A DNA stretch of 64,000 nt from contig MARA01000003.1 in the NCBI GenBank assembly GCA_001792895.1, positions 1,798,001 to 1,862,000 of the forward strand, given 5' to 3'. Shown in pieces: positions 46,101 to 55,605 of this stretch; the stretch's first letter is position 1; each line of letters starts with the position of its first letter. Made by a program: the position numbers and the translations under genes. The DNA comes from Lentinus brumalis. Lineage: Eukaryota > Basidiomycota > Agaricomycetes > Polyporales > Polyporaceae. Under the pieces are notes generated by a model. That model had not been told where the DNA came from and did no database searches. It saw only the letters and a list, made by a program, of their open reading frames with translations.

Positions 46101-47110
46101 TTGTCAAGAAGACGCGAAACAATCCAAAGAACGGTACCAAGCGCAAGTGTGATGGCGGAGACTTCGTCTCTTGCGATACACTGACTCCGAAACGACCCCG
46201 CACAGCGGCAAGTCTTAGAGAGGGTGGTACCGACGGAGACTCTATTGCAAGCCGCACGACAGGCTTCATATGGGATGCTATTGACCATAGCTGTGCGTAC
46301 GACGCGTTGTTCACAGTGTTGTTCAATCTCCAAATTAATGGTGGAGTTCTAGGCCCGTACTACGAGGAGACACCCATGTCCGTGTTCCTTCAGACACTCC
46401 TCGACGGCCTTTCGGATGTCGAACATGGATTGATCAGTCCCGAGCATGTACGTGATCGTCTTCGTGACATGTTGTCTGCTACTGACCCCCAGGCTTTTCC
46501 TCGGCGCGGCCCTGTCATGGCGGCGGTATCGGAGATATTCATAACTCTCTTCACTTCGGAGGTACCATACGCCGAGCGTCGCCTTCAATGCGAGAGATGC
46601 ACACTCCAGTGGGCTGAACCGTACCCAAGGTTCAAGTGTCCTTATTACTGCATATCTTCTGAGCTAACGGATGCTCTTGCAGTGCGACAGGATTCCGCGC
46701 CATCGCCGACTATCTCTGACTACATGCGGCGCTTCCACTCTGTCAATAGTCAATACATGTGTTGCGATACTCCTGTTCAAGGTCAGATCTTCCTGAGTAA
46801 CCCTCCTCCGTTCATAATGGTCGAGGTGTCCCCGTCGGTGAGTAACACTGTACCTATCTCACGATCCCTGTCGTTTGTGACTTCTGAAGGGGAAACGAAA
46901 ATGTGGCTACTCAGAGCAGTCATATATCTTGGAGGCGGCCACTTCACTTCGAGGTATATCGATCAGCTCGGACGCGTGTGGTTTCACGATGGGGCCTCTA
47001 CAGGAAGGGCATGCACCGCTGATACTCACGCAGACATCATAGACTTTAGGTTTGCAGGCGGCAGATGCTTTTCTCATCTGATATACCTTCTCGAAGAGAG
47101 ACATGAGTAG
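40154..47110 (+). CDS. Helitron Rep-helicase polyprotein with C-terminal USP-like protease
   Basis: An unbroken ORF of 2318 codons. The first ATG (40154) lies inside the hAT end, and native Helitron sequence starts at 40175. Order: Cys/His-rich region (CSVCGRITTL...CADCL); Helitron_like_N; Rep HUH motif TLHLHLLLW (His 701 and 703); twin tyrosines GYVTDYVTK (Tyr 903 and 907) for strand nicking and transfer; Pif1-like helicase with Walker A GMAGTGKS (1430-1437), LFTDEISMV, AGDFGQLPP and YTCLSRS. Last is a domain with DHSCAYDALFTVLF (Cys 2047) and GGHFTSRYID...WFHDG (His 2263), which resembles the Cys and His boxes of ubiquitin-specific proteases. It acts in rolling-circle transposition. Apart from the hAT split, all catalytic motifs are intact. 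Confidence 0.92.
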   Translation: MMGTSATPLSEFSSHRASIGLVGMVIPLRNLLVELRRDEFLPILAQHGVVVQQSSCTPDVLVRSVLAHRCTPGVCDMLVAVFRDKNTEIMERSSASSSTVPQAPSTECESHLFPPRVLGKADLAHIVADWCESFSPANVAEGTCSVCGRITTLTEMNSIPEDSVDLSPLVRAGDGVTRVERRAPEDPICEHDGPILHAHGRFDQGGVSFLRVCADCLPPLTKGLLPRLALANGLWVGDVPEELRALNFVERLLIVQERHNACTVRVSKVGHRKMRANAVIFPQPVRKFYSKLPPPREEVEECLSILFVGTCLPTEKEFRGTPFIVRRDIVLRALNWLILNHPDYRDVGISYDNLQQYPEDGPPVQIVRRDPEAGEELVDAEAQPSFMSQGEHAGIGLGTEACAFTVHGLTSNQYVSMTYEERVALAVQEFARGQPVLAYGHSPTPSSIYDNPQLFPRMFPWLYPYGLGGFGNARVKKKIARIEHVRQCLLFSDRRFQRDDYFPFIAFNHEQIRASATGGYLLTERRNFEAVAERILNVDRDALQRLIDRGKAGMGLTPENEEERSCMELLNLVDVVAKHVPGSATERKYLRNEIRSLIIARNVPLFFITFAPVDTKHPLCLYYCGESIDILDPEHDSPSHLARMRSISENPVGCAKFFDHVVQSFIKTILRATPETPGDGLFGPVSSYYGTVEEQGRKTLHLHLLLWLKGSLSPQEIRDRLLAEEKFRTDLISWLESCHKGEYSLSTSDGVAARIFEARGSELDGEIYSDDADLAESGSATYRDPATVMPIPPSHSVFESEESLNAWYDDMCRKTDEVIYLSNRHDYKHRKGCLRGKAQYCKARFPREVRPTTEIDLESGALRMKKLDPWINTYNVALSYVLRCNSDVTCLLSGTSVRAVLGYVTDYVTKVQLKTYSVFQAVKAVLDKVHEFETASSGPSLTARRMLTKVVNALTSMREMGGPSVCSYLMGYPDHYTNEMFKVFFWNSYVRAALSDIPVVGEEALQAGGDEAYSDTLMLMVQGERVVARSKVNDYVYRPEHFNKWSLYDYLRAVDVRRAKFKKRQRDTHSDEGSETDHDLQERTEDCEPPDNSSSNAYKFSAEHPLHATHTVHLRPEAKWYILNFVGGTLPRRDRGDIETYCSTMMVLFSPGGWRRGQDLLHGHPSWEAAFNATQFADEHLQVMKNMNVLYECLDARDDYSAMRRAEEKAMGVTPTTTADFGDVVHEAGNYMTDSDTLTYVETERSLLEELDDPSQSASSEVTRKLGEMRAMEALLHRLGYDIPRKLTLDDLRDTHLIPSLSSTEWKERVNTAKGAVLEQRKHRSTVGVDNLSTEIDTAGHVRGKTSAKRKSWNDVYITSKAEIERAIARARSATGEDGIDRPRQDSHILLVTGAIQQFSLNAEQQLAFTIVAHTLHHHVSEPLRMYLAGMAGTGKSQVLRALTWFMEQRNESYRLMILAPTGSSACNVDGSTYHSVLCFGRDVEDVGSMEPSKLEKLRGNLANVDVLFTDEISMVSCVSFYLICAYLSAAFGDTTQSFGGKHVIVAGDFGQLPPPGPGHYPLYSDSVGRWSRRLSHTAQMNVIGQAVWHQFTTVVVLWRNMRQAGLSEEDRQYRRALENARLKACDDDDIALLRSRIVGLSPSSPSLLGTNMELASIITANNSHRDGINKIGCQTFAANRGLRLHHFHSLDSWGADQTKDSTRATQRMYQTTVNPARKTNTIGYDMQKVFWSVEPCMSEHVAGVLTLCRGMPVLLKNNEATELCATNGAEGTVYDWVAHTLSTGEEVLDTLFVKLTSPPKNVQIPGLPLNVIPICRTKTRITCTLPLAHRSKVKISREQVMVLPNFAMTDFASQGRTRPHNPCHLRHCRTVQSIYTCLSRSSSLAGLVILEGFDESKLRGGLPRALKRELQCFELLAEITKMKAEGTLPPSVNTSDRSTAIASFRAWKGMSYVPPGIHPALDWSRDSDPFETIMPKGVDWQIVKKTRNNPKNGTKRKCDGGDFVSCDTLTPKRPRTAASLREGGTDGDSIASRTTGFIWDAIDHSCAYDALFTVLFNLQINGGVLGPYYEETPMSVFLQTLLDGLSDVEHGLISPEHVRDRLRDMLSATDPQAFPRRGPVMAAVSEIFITLFTSEVPYAERRLQCERCTLQWAEPYPRFKCPYYCISSELTDALAVRQDSAPSPTISDYMRRFHSVNSQYMCCDTPVQGQIFLSNPPPFIMVEVSPSVSNTVPISRSLSFVTSEGETKMWLLRAVIYLGGGHFTSRYIDQLGRVWFHDGASTGRACTADTHADIIDFRFAGGRCFSHLIYLLEERHE

Positions 47111-47376
47111 GTACTTCGCAGTGTGCCGGACCATCAAGATCTTCAGATCTCAGATGTACGTCTTGTTTCCCGTTCGCCATGAGATAAAGCCGTGCTGTCT
47201 GCTCCTGTTCGCTTTGTCCCTCTAGCACTCCCCCCGCCCTCAGATACACTGTCCTGTCGACTTGTACAACATTTCGGTGAGTAATACGCTTGATTCATTC
47301 CCTAGAAGACCTGCATATATGAACTGACCAAATCTGCCTCAGTCGCCTACGCCGGCCGTCGAACACGGAAGACGCA

Positions 47377-48560
47377 ATGGATGAGGAGACTAGTACTCTG
47401 GATGCCAGTGTTCAGTATGTCTTCACTGTCGCAACGATTCATACTCGTCATCTGACAGCCTATCCCTGCGTCTTAGAACTGAAGACCAACTCGGAGAATT
47501 CGACAACCTGCGACATAAGGACCTCCTTGGCCTACGCAGCGTTGCCACCATGTCGGAGTACGCAGATATGCAAGTGCGACGCGAGCTCGACAAGCGGTAT
47601 CACCAGGCATTGCGTCGCTTCGTCGACGATACTGACGGCCTTCGCTCAACTCTCCGCTTGTTCGAGGCTGTGATATCGGGGTCCTTCGCGGTACGGTTCC
47701 TTCGTCATCCCCATCACCCATTCTTCCCCAACGATCTCGACATATACGTTCCTCGAGGATTCGCGTTGCGGGTCGCCCACTACCTGAAGGTCGTCGAGGG
47801 CTATTCTTTCATTCGACGCGACTACAACCCTTATCCCGACACTACCGCCCACTCTCCCATCGCGTCGGTGGTGTCCTTGGAGCGAAGCACGGTGCGCATC
47901 GAGGTCATCGAGTCTGCAGACCGGTCATCTCTTTCCCCGATAGCGGAGTTCTGGGCTTCGCATGTCGTCAACTTCGTCGGAGCGGACTCGTACGGGCTGG
48001 GCTACGGTGACCTCACACTCCGAGGTCGAAGCCTCATTGCACCCTCTTACCTTCTGAACTACGCCACTATCCCGGACACGGTCACAGAGCTTATGGAAAA
48101 GTACCGCGCACGCGGTTTCGACTTCCGGACCATGCCGCTTGCATGGGAGGCGGAGGAGGCCCTGGAGAACCATATCGAGCCACCTACATGCGACTCTGGT
48201 CCTGGATGTCCCCTCGTGCTGAGATTCTTTGGAGATCATTTCTGCATGGTCGGGTCGCTCAGTACGAGCTCAGATGGCACGGGATTCCCGCGATACTTGG
48301 GGTCCGATGTGACCGTCGCATGGTGGAGGGGTGGCCCGGCATGCGGTGGAACGTGTCAGCATCTTGCGAATGCTCCGGAGAAAAGAGCTCCCATGTCATT
48401 CATACTAAATGTAAACCGTATAGACACAGAGTTGAAATACAGCGGCGTGGACAATCAATCGTTATGCAAGATCACCTTCCCCTGGGCAGCTGAGCGAGTC
48501 TTCGATCTCAACACTCGGCCAGAAGACGAAGATGGGAGCTCACAAGGAGCCGCGCTTTGA
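47377..48560 (+). CDS. Unknown fungal protein, 379 aa, nucleotidyltransferase-like motif (paralog A)
   Basis: Two exons, 47377-47414 and 47459-48560, with a 44-bp intron, give 379 codons plus stop. The N-terminus reads like an F-box-type helix bundle (LSLRLRTEDQLGEFDNLRHK). Next comes VISGSFAVRFL...NDLDIYVPRG, a GS followed by D-x-D pattern as in the nucleotidyltransferase fold, though the spacing (about 16) is longer than usual. Then LSPIAEFWASHVVNFVG, LTLRGRSL and RGFDFRTMPLAWE. The same blocks occur in the minus-strand gene 52172-53367, which also has 379 codons and one phase-2 intron. It begins 267 bp after the Helitron stop, so it may be Helitron cargo. Its 3' end overlaps the last exon of the opposite gene by about 105 bp. 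Enzymatic activity is only a suggestion. Confidence 0.72.
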
Positions 48561-50644
48561 CCTGCACGCTGCTTACGCTTGCCCAGAACGACAGTAGATA
48601 GAGGAGTATCGGAGCTGGACTCTTCGCCGTCATCCTCTATGTCTTCTTCGTCCTCGTCAGGTATATTGTCGCTATCTTCTGCTTCACACAAGTATTCGTC
48701 CTCTTCCAGCTGACGCAACTGAGCGCGGATGCGGTACATGTACCCTGAGACGACCTGGAGCCTCTTCTGCAGGTCCTTTTTGCGAGGTTCTTTGTAGGGA
48801 CGGCCAGGCTTCCCTGTCTGATGCTAAGGTGTGTCAGTCTCTCGATGTCGTATCCTCTGCGACAAGCACTCACAGTCTTTTTCCGACCGGCTGTCCACTT
48901 CACACTAACGTCCTGCACGTTCTCCACCATCTCTCGAAATGACGCTACCCCAAGGTTGTGTTGTTTGCCAGACGGCGCATGTCTGGAGCGAGCACCTGCA
49001 AAAGAGTATTGCTCACTACGTCAGGTCTGGACAATGAATGAGAACAACTCACAAGCTGCTCGTTCGCAGCGTATCGCCACGCATCTGGCCTCCGGGCTCG
49101 AATGACAGAGTAGAATTTCACTGATCCAACTTTGTATACATAGACCGGCAGTATCTTGTATGAACGGTCCGTCAAAATGACCGACGACCTGTCAGACTGA
49201 GATCCTACATGATGCGACATATGTAAGAGTATAGAAGAAATTACGACCTCCACCACATCGTACCTATGGTATGGCTAGGATCAAGCAAGCCCGAGGTCGC
49301 GAGTTCGTTGTAGAAATCAGGACTAACGTTCACGAAGCTCTTTCGATAGACGTGGACGTAGGTAGAGATGTAGTTGCGGTGTGAGCGGTAGTTGAAAGCG
49401 AACGGGTTAGGATGATTCGCAGGGGGCGCGACGATGTCGAGGAAGCGCTCCGACGACCAGAGCTTCATGTAACCCTGCAGAACGTCTAAGAACCGGTGAA
49501 ACTTGTCCTCGTCTGCGCACAGCTCGATGGTTGGCATGCCCGGCCAAAGTCCGAGAAGATGCAGCAAGTCGTTTGCGGTGTGCTTGCCTAGACCGTTGAA
49601 AACAGTCTGAAGGGTGTAGAGAGAGACGAGTATAGGAAGCTGGGCACCGCGAGCAGTTGGCTGCGTGACGACCTCGCTTCTCCATGCTTCCGCTCGCTCT
49701 ATAGCGTCGCTGGTCTCCGTCGCCCAGTCGGGACCATGATCTTCATCCCAGAGCTTCGCCCAGAACTATAAAGCTGTGAGCCTTTTTCGCGAACGAGAGC
49801 AACAACTGTACTCACCTGAGATCCCACTTTCAGATCAGGTTCCATCCATAGCGTAGCGCGACTCATAACATGCAACCGCACCAAGCGGGAGAAGTCCGTG
49901 ATGATGATGGCGCAATCCTGACAGACGACAGCAGCGAATATGTTGATGTAGCGTTCGCTTGAATCGAGGGCCGCAGGAGACCCAGGGACAACGAAGCGGG
50001 AAGGCAGAACGAATGACCTGAGCCGCTTCGCTTTCGCTTTGTTCTTGTTCGGCCCTGGTCGACACCGCTCGGTGAGGGAGTAGAAGTCCGGGAGGGACAC
50101 AACGAAGACAGAAGCTTCAAGTCCAAGGTGGACGCGAACAGCGTGCTGCAGGGTAGAATATGCGAAGATGAGCACGAGGCTGACAACAACTGGCCAGGAA
50201 ACATGATGCGACGTACAAATCCTGCCGCAACCACCAGCTCTTTCCCTCTCGATGCAACAGAGACTGGCCCGTCCGCCAAAGGACGTAAGAGGGGTGCAAA
50301 TTGCTTCCAAGCCTTTGCCTTTACTCTCTCCTCGTCGAAAGGATCGGGCTGTACATCTTGTACACTGTCTTCTGGATCTTCCATCGTGGGATCGTAGCCG
50401 AAGGACGTCCAAGTGAGAGTATCGTAGCTCTTTGTCTTCGTTCCCAACGCGTGACATCTAAAGAAGAATCTCCAATGTCCTGCGCATATAGTCCTCAGTT
50501 CGAACCAAGCCCCTATGTACTCAGAGGACGCCAGGGAGCGTACAACATACCTTGCAATATTAGGCCTTGGTTTCTCTTCGGATAGTTGTCGATGATGCTG
50601 CGCAGATTTCGTTCTATCGCTTTCAGAACATCGACTTCTGGCAT
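48455..50644 (-). CDS. Unknown multi-exon protein, about 620 aa
   Basis: Exons on the minus strand, in order: 50644-50551, 50512-50217, 50145-49816, 49765-49264, 49204-49053, 48995-48874, 48823-48455, with GT-AG introns of 38-71 bp. Start MPEVDVLKAIERNLRSI. Recognisable stretches include RVHLGLEASVFVVSLPDFYS, ERYINIFAAVVCQDCAIIIT, a charged HQTGKPGRPYKEPRKKD region and an acidic then basic tail (GKRKQRAG...LRSKTR), suggesting a nuclear protein. Frames agree at every junction except between the fifth and sixth exons, where one base is missing or the splice site is wrong (around 48935-49052). I do not know the family. The true start may lie further upstream. Confidence 0.55.
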
Positions 50645-52171
50645 GTCGTCTTGAGCAGACAGTAGCAAGGAGTCCGAGGAGATCAACAGAGGTGAACGTT
50701 GCAGACGACAGTCCGCGACACGTCGCGCGAGAATCACGGACGCGACCTGTCACTGAGTGTGACATTGGCGCTCGCCCTGAACTCCCCAGCTTTTCAGAGT
50801 TCGAATTGTTAAAGAATCCCTTATGCACAAACACCCCGTTTTTATGCTTGAAGCCCATTCAAATGGACATAGGCTATCTGCAGAAATTGTTTTCCTCTAG
50901 GTCACTGCAACTGATTCAAGTAGTACACGAAAGCTAAAGAGATGTGCTTTGAGCGGCTCTTGTTACGACGAGCGCTTCAAAAATCGTTAGCCTTTTCAGA
51001 GTTTGAATTGTTAACGAACCGCTCATGCACAAACCCCTCAATTCTTTTATTGAATGTTGTTCTTATGGGTGTAGGCTATCGTAAGAAATTGTTGTAATCT
51101 GGTATAAGGTAGCCATTTCACCTAGACAGAAAGTCTGCACGGCACCCCGAAGCGCCCTGTCCCTGCTCAGTTCACAACCACAGTCGCCGGTCCCTGTACT
51201 GCTGCTAGCTACCTGACTGTCACTCGCTTCCTCACAAGAAAGCTTTAGGTCCGTTGGAGCAAGTCCGGACGCGCTGAAGAAAATGGAGAGGCTTGCAAGC
51301 TGGTGTATTGGGTTGCAGCGCAGTAGAGAAGACACGATCTGTCCTACGGTATGTAACTCACGTCCGCTCCTCGTCTGAACGATTGACTCGCATTCCGCGG
51401 CCTCTGGACTCCTTGTCCAGTACTTCATAGGTCCGTATGCTGTCTATACTTACAGCTCATGCTCGACCTTGCGTCCCAGGCGTCCTCTCGGGCAAGTCTC
51501 AATCACGGTTTGGTAGACATCAATGATGCAAGGACGCGGCTCTCACTGGAACATGTGAAGTCCTTCTCGTCAAACACATCCTTGGAACCTACGTCCTCCT
51601 CTGGCTCAGCAGACTCCGAGGCCGTGGGAAGCAGCACACGCGCAGTTCCAGCTTGAGCGCGCCCCACAGTGGGGATGGAATACATCGCGGTGGAGACGAC
51701 GGGTACTACGTGTTCAGGAGGGCGTTGATCTCGACGACGACGATGTCTAGCTTCAATGTACTTGTTACATAACCGTCATTCCCTCACTCAGTCCCTCTCT
51801 ACCTGACTCGCTATACTACCAATATGCTCCTCTTCACCTTGTACTTCTGCCCAATCCTTCATCTTCCTCATCATTGCGCCTCTTCCACCCAAGCTTTGTC
51901 GACTACTTACGCCTATTCGTTCCATCATCCATACTGTTGCCTTAATTCGTTCAGAGAATGCGTTCCGGGTCTTGTTACTGTATCATCAAATAGATGAAAC
52001 ACCTTCAACGCAACAACCGTGCATGCCAAATTACAATGTGTGCGCTCAACAGCCTCACGCCACTCATAGGGACGAGTCACCGTTGACACTACCAACAAGA
52101 GCATGACGGGAAACCTGCGCACGGAATCATGCGCACAATGTTATTCGTTGCACATCATATCTATACTCATA
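50645..52171. other. No supported gene; tandem-like duplication
   Basis: A ~108-bp segment at 50789-50897 (cttttcagagttcgaattgt...) recurs diverged at 50994-51098. Small ORFs at 51063-51428 (minus) and 51459-51656 (plus) have no motif. 51700-52150 is T/C-rich with splice-like motifs, possibly the 3' region of the neighbouring minus-strand gene. Confidence 0.45.
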
Positions 52172-53367
52172 CTAGAAAGACCATGAACGCGCACGCGAAC
52201 CTCCGGCAACATAACTACTGTGGACAATCGTAGAGTTCACGAACGAAGAAGGAGGTGCGCCGTGACGAGAAGAACAGATCCCCGCGATAACAGCTAAAGA
52301 GTTAACCATATCCTGAGCCAGGTAAGCATCCTCATCGCTACAAGGGCCGTCGCACAACAATCCTGTGCGAATCCTCCATACAGAACCCACACTGTACGGA
52401 GGAAGATACGAAGAACCGATGAACGGGGCCAGAACACCTAGAACGTCGAATGCATCCACGAAAGAACCCCTGTCCCCGAAGTATCGTCCTTGATACGCGC
52501 ACAAGAACAGATCTCTGAGGCAAGGCGTGCGCCATGATCCCGACGCCACGAGAGGCAACTTCGGTCCACTGCGATACTCCGGCCATGCTGCAGCAGTACG
52601 GGCGAACTCGAAGCCGCCCCGACTGAGCAGCCGCGCCTGCACTTCATCCTCGCCAGCATGCTGCGAAGCAGGTCGACCAAGGAGTGAACGACGTTGGAGC
52701 GTCAGGGCAGGATGTCCGCATCCAGCCCCTCCCATTCCGACGTAATTTATGAGGCAGGAAGTCCACATGCGGGTGATGGGGGAGAGCGCACTCCGGGTGC
52801 TGGAGATGTGGATGACGATGTCACGGCCTGTCGTTCTGCAATGGAGGCGAACATCGCGCTGAACCTCGGTGGTGTTCAAGAGAAGACGGAAGCGGATATG
52901 CGACCCGACGAACGAGAACCCAAACAATCCCCAGATCTCGGTCAGGTCCCGCACGAGCATAGGACCCTCTCGAGAGCCGACGTAAACGTCCAGCTGGTTG
53001 GATAGGATTGTTGCGTCGCGGAGCAGGAAGGAAAGAGCGGCCTCCCCGGATATCACTGCCCGTCTCTCATGCAAAAGGGACATGAAGGAGCGACGATCCG
53101 GGACGTAGTACTTGACCATCGCCTCCAGTTCGCGATCCATACTGCGTAGGGCCACTACATAGTGGGTCTTGCATGTCTGTCGCCAGCTCGCGAGGGACGG
53201 CATGTCCATGTACCAGACGAACTCCTCGTGGATCTCTGCCGGTATCCTGCTCGAAGATGAATCAGCGAACAGCGGCGTCGTGACACAGGAACTACAACAC
53301 ACCTCTTGATAGCAGGACCAGTCCTGTCCAAACGATTGTTGTAGAGCTGAGACACTGAGTTACCCAT
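52172..53367 (-). CDS. Unknown fungal protein, 379 aa, paralog B of the 47377 gene
   Basis: Exon 1 is 53367-53303 (MGNSVSQLYNNRLDRTG...) and exon 2 is 53246-52172, with a 56-bp intron: 379 codons plus stop. An F-box-like N-terminus (RIPAEIHEEFVWYMDMPSLA, then SWRQTCKTHYVVALRSM) is followed by VISGEAALSFLL...NQLDVYV, SALSPITRMWTSCLINYVG, LTLQRRSLL and RGGFEFARTAAAWPEY. These blocks align with paralog A, and both introns are in phase 2 near the N-terminus. Here GS is GE and the first Asp of DLD is Gln, so if the fold is a nucleotidyltransferase this copy has lost key residues. It is divergently arranged with the gene at 53670. Function unknown. Confidence 0.72.
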
Positions 53368-53669
53368 AAGTTGCGCTCGCCGAACGGTCACAGTGGGGTG
53401 TAGCAGCCTGAAAGGACGCAGATGACACAACTTCATCATGAGCCAGTTAATAGAAACATACGGACAAGACTAAAACCATCAATATGTTCATGATGACGGA
53501 CGCGCTCAGGAACGACGCCATTCCTCCATCTCGACTCGAACGTAACGGGAGAAGCATAAATACGACCAAACATAAGCCGCCCTCGACTGCAGCCGCTCAC
53601 TTGAATCGCTGACAGCCCGACCACACTCTGGCATAGCCATTCATCTAAAGACGAGAAATAAAGCTGCTC

Positions 53670-54201
53670 ATGGCAAGTACTGTAAGATGCATGGCTCTCT
53701 CACCTCACTTTGCGCAACTCACCTGCACTTTCTCCAGACGCGGTCGGTACGCGCGTACCGCTTCCCACACTGGGGAAAGCCCGAGACTTTCTACATGACT
53801 GTACGCCACTACGACATCGGCGATGGCATCGAGGTCCCCCTCTTCGACAATGTCTTCACGGTAATCGGACACGTCGAGAAAGGAGTACTCGACTACGCCG
53901 ACCCCGTCACATTCCATGTCTATTACACGACAACCTGCAGCACCGGCGGCCCAAACGAAGCTCTCTTTCACCTCCCAGAGGGACCCGCGTTTCGAGGTGA
54001 ACTGGTCATCATGCGCCGTGTGGTCCTCGGCGACGGGTTTGTCCATCTCCGCCGAGGTGACGTCGCTCGTGCGACACGCGCTGCCCTCGAGTAAGTGCAC
54101 CCTGTTCCTTCTCCCGTGCTCACAAAACTCACACTCCTTGCGGTCTCAGTCTCATTACTGCCTACAAGCTCCGGAACGAGATTCCGTGGAACGACTACTA
54201 G
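53670..54201 (+). CDS. Unknown small protein, 138 aa, three exons
   Basis: Exons 53670-53681, 53738-54090 and 54150-54201 give 138 codons and a stop at 54199. The first exon is only four codons (MAST), followed by a 56-bp intron. The protein has YRFPHWGKPETFYMTVRHYD, VPLFDNVFTVIGHV, FRGELVIMRR and ends AYKLRNEIPWNDY. There is no signal peptide or membrane helix. It is first in a row of three small spliced genes on the same strand. Not recognised; it could be a lineage-specific protein. Confidence 0.6.
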
Positions 54202-54627
54202 GCTTCGGAGACTCGGAGATTGAATGAATGTCATCATCACTCGCAGAAATCATCGAATTGAAATCGGCGTCGCCGCGTGCTCCACCGTTCGGCGCAATGT
54301 GTGCGTACACGGTATCATGACTCTTGAATCTAAACCTGATCACCCTGTCTCTCTGCATTAGATCCCGCACCCAGATCAGATGGTCTTGTCAGCCTTTGGT
54401 CTCACTTCACAATACCGTCCGCGACCGCGATGCATCTCTCTTGTGCAATGCTGCACAATAGACCGGTAAGCAGCTCACTTATTGTGCACGCTTCTCACGT
54501 TCACCTTCTATCACCGAAGAAGCTACACTGCAACATAGCCTCATCCCCACGCCACGGACACCAAGTGACCTCATCTCAACCTCATCTACGCTCCCGATTT
54601 TCTTTGCGTACTGCAGACTCGAACCAG

Positions 54628-55488
54628 ATGCCTGCAACACCAAGGCTCATCAACCTCCCATCCTTCACCCTTGCGACCGATGTCATACGGTATGATTGTT
54701 CATGTCTCAACTCTCAACAGAACTTGAAGACACTGATAGTCTCACTTTTCTCCAGGCTGCTGTATCAAGCTCCGCACACCGACTTCATGCTCACAGACCT
54801 CGAACGGTCGGACGAGTGGGTATACCTGGATGAGAACAGCGCCATCCGGTATCACGAGGGTCACCCTTTCGAAATCATACTCTACGGCGTCGTAGCACAC
54901 AATAACCTGTTCGGAACACGAGACCGACCCGCATCCACCTCGCCACAAATCGAGGTCTACCCACTGCACCGCGAGGTCGCTATACAAGCAGCGTCCTTGT
55001 TCAACAGGAATGCTGACGCGGCTGCTCGGGATCCAGGTACGCGGTTCCCATCTGTTTATCCGCATGAACGCGACTACCATGATGCTTTTTGTCTAGACAA
55101 TCTTCACATGCCAGTCACTGCGGAGATCCTCTGCAAACAAGACGACCCGCAGGTCATACGCCCGGCTCTTCTATCTGTAAGCGACTCTCTCCGCTCGACT
55201 CTCTGCTGCACAATGATGGCCAACTCAACCATGTCATAGAACAGAGGCCCATGCACTCGAACCTACGATGGCACAAACCTGCGTGCGCAGCGCTCGGAAC
55301 ACCCTGTCATCCACCCCGCTACGATACTGGCAGGAGATGTGGTCAAGCTCGACTGCACCCTCATACTCCGCGCAACTCCCGCCCTTCGTCCTCAATATCA
55401 CTTGAATCTCCTTTCCGTCACGGCGATATCCAGCGCGCCTGATAACGGCGTCCCCGGACTCAGCGCTCTTGTTCACCGCACCACCTGA
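54628..55488 (+). CDS. Unknown protein, 223 aa, four exons
   Basis: Exons 54628-54689, 54756-55036, 55097-55176 and 55240-55488 splice into one frame of 223 codons plus stop. Start MPATPRLINLPSFTLATD. Later blocks are DEWVYLDENSAIRYHEGHPF, IEVYPLHREVAIQ, VIHPATILAGDVVKLDC and LRPQYHLNLLSVTAI. The mix of beta-rich segments suggests a globular domain, but I recognise no family. Introns are 60-66 bp with good GT-AG signals. An alternative start at 54430 would add an N-terminal extension that looks non-coding. Confidence 0.62.
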
Positions 55489-55605
55489 GACCTGCCGTAA
55501 ACTCCAGCAACTTGAAGAAGCCGCTCGCTCACCATTTCTATCACCATCCTGTATCTCTATAAGTTACCGCCCTTCGTTCGTTCACTCTTCGTCGACACTT
55601 CGGTT

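Larger units (their letters stand above)
35759..47110 (+). mobile_element. Helitron, split by a hAT transposon
   Basis: Coding core of a rolling-circle transposon: an N-terminal segment (35759-36385), a nested hAT (36386-40166 plus duplication), then the Rep-helicase polyprotein. The two coding parts join in frame. Helitron ends (5' TC and 3' hairpin plus CTRR) could not be fixed by eye, so the coordinates cover only the coding region. Confidence 0.85.

Noticed and set aside
47110..47376. Helitron 3' terminus (hairpin plus CTRR) just after the stop
   Set aside because: Small inverted repeats such as agatct...agatct occur, but no convincing 16-20 bp hairpin followed by CTRR could be fixed by eye.
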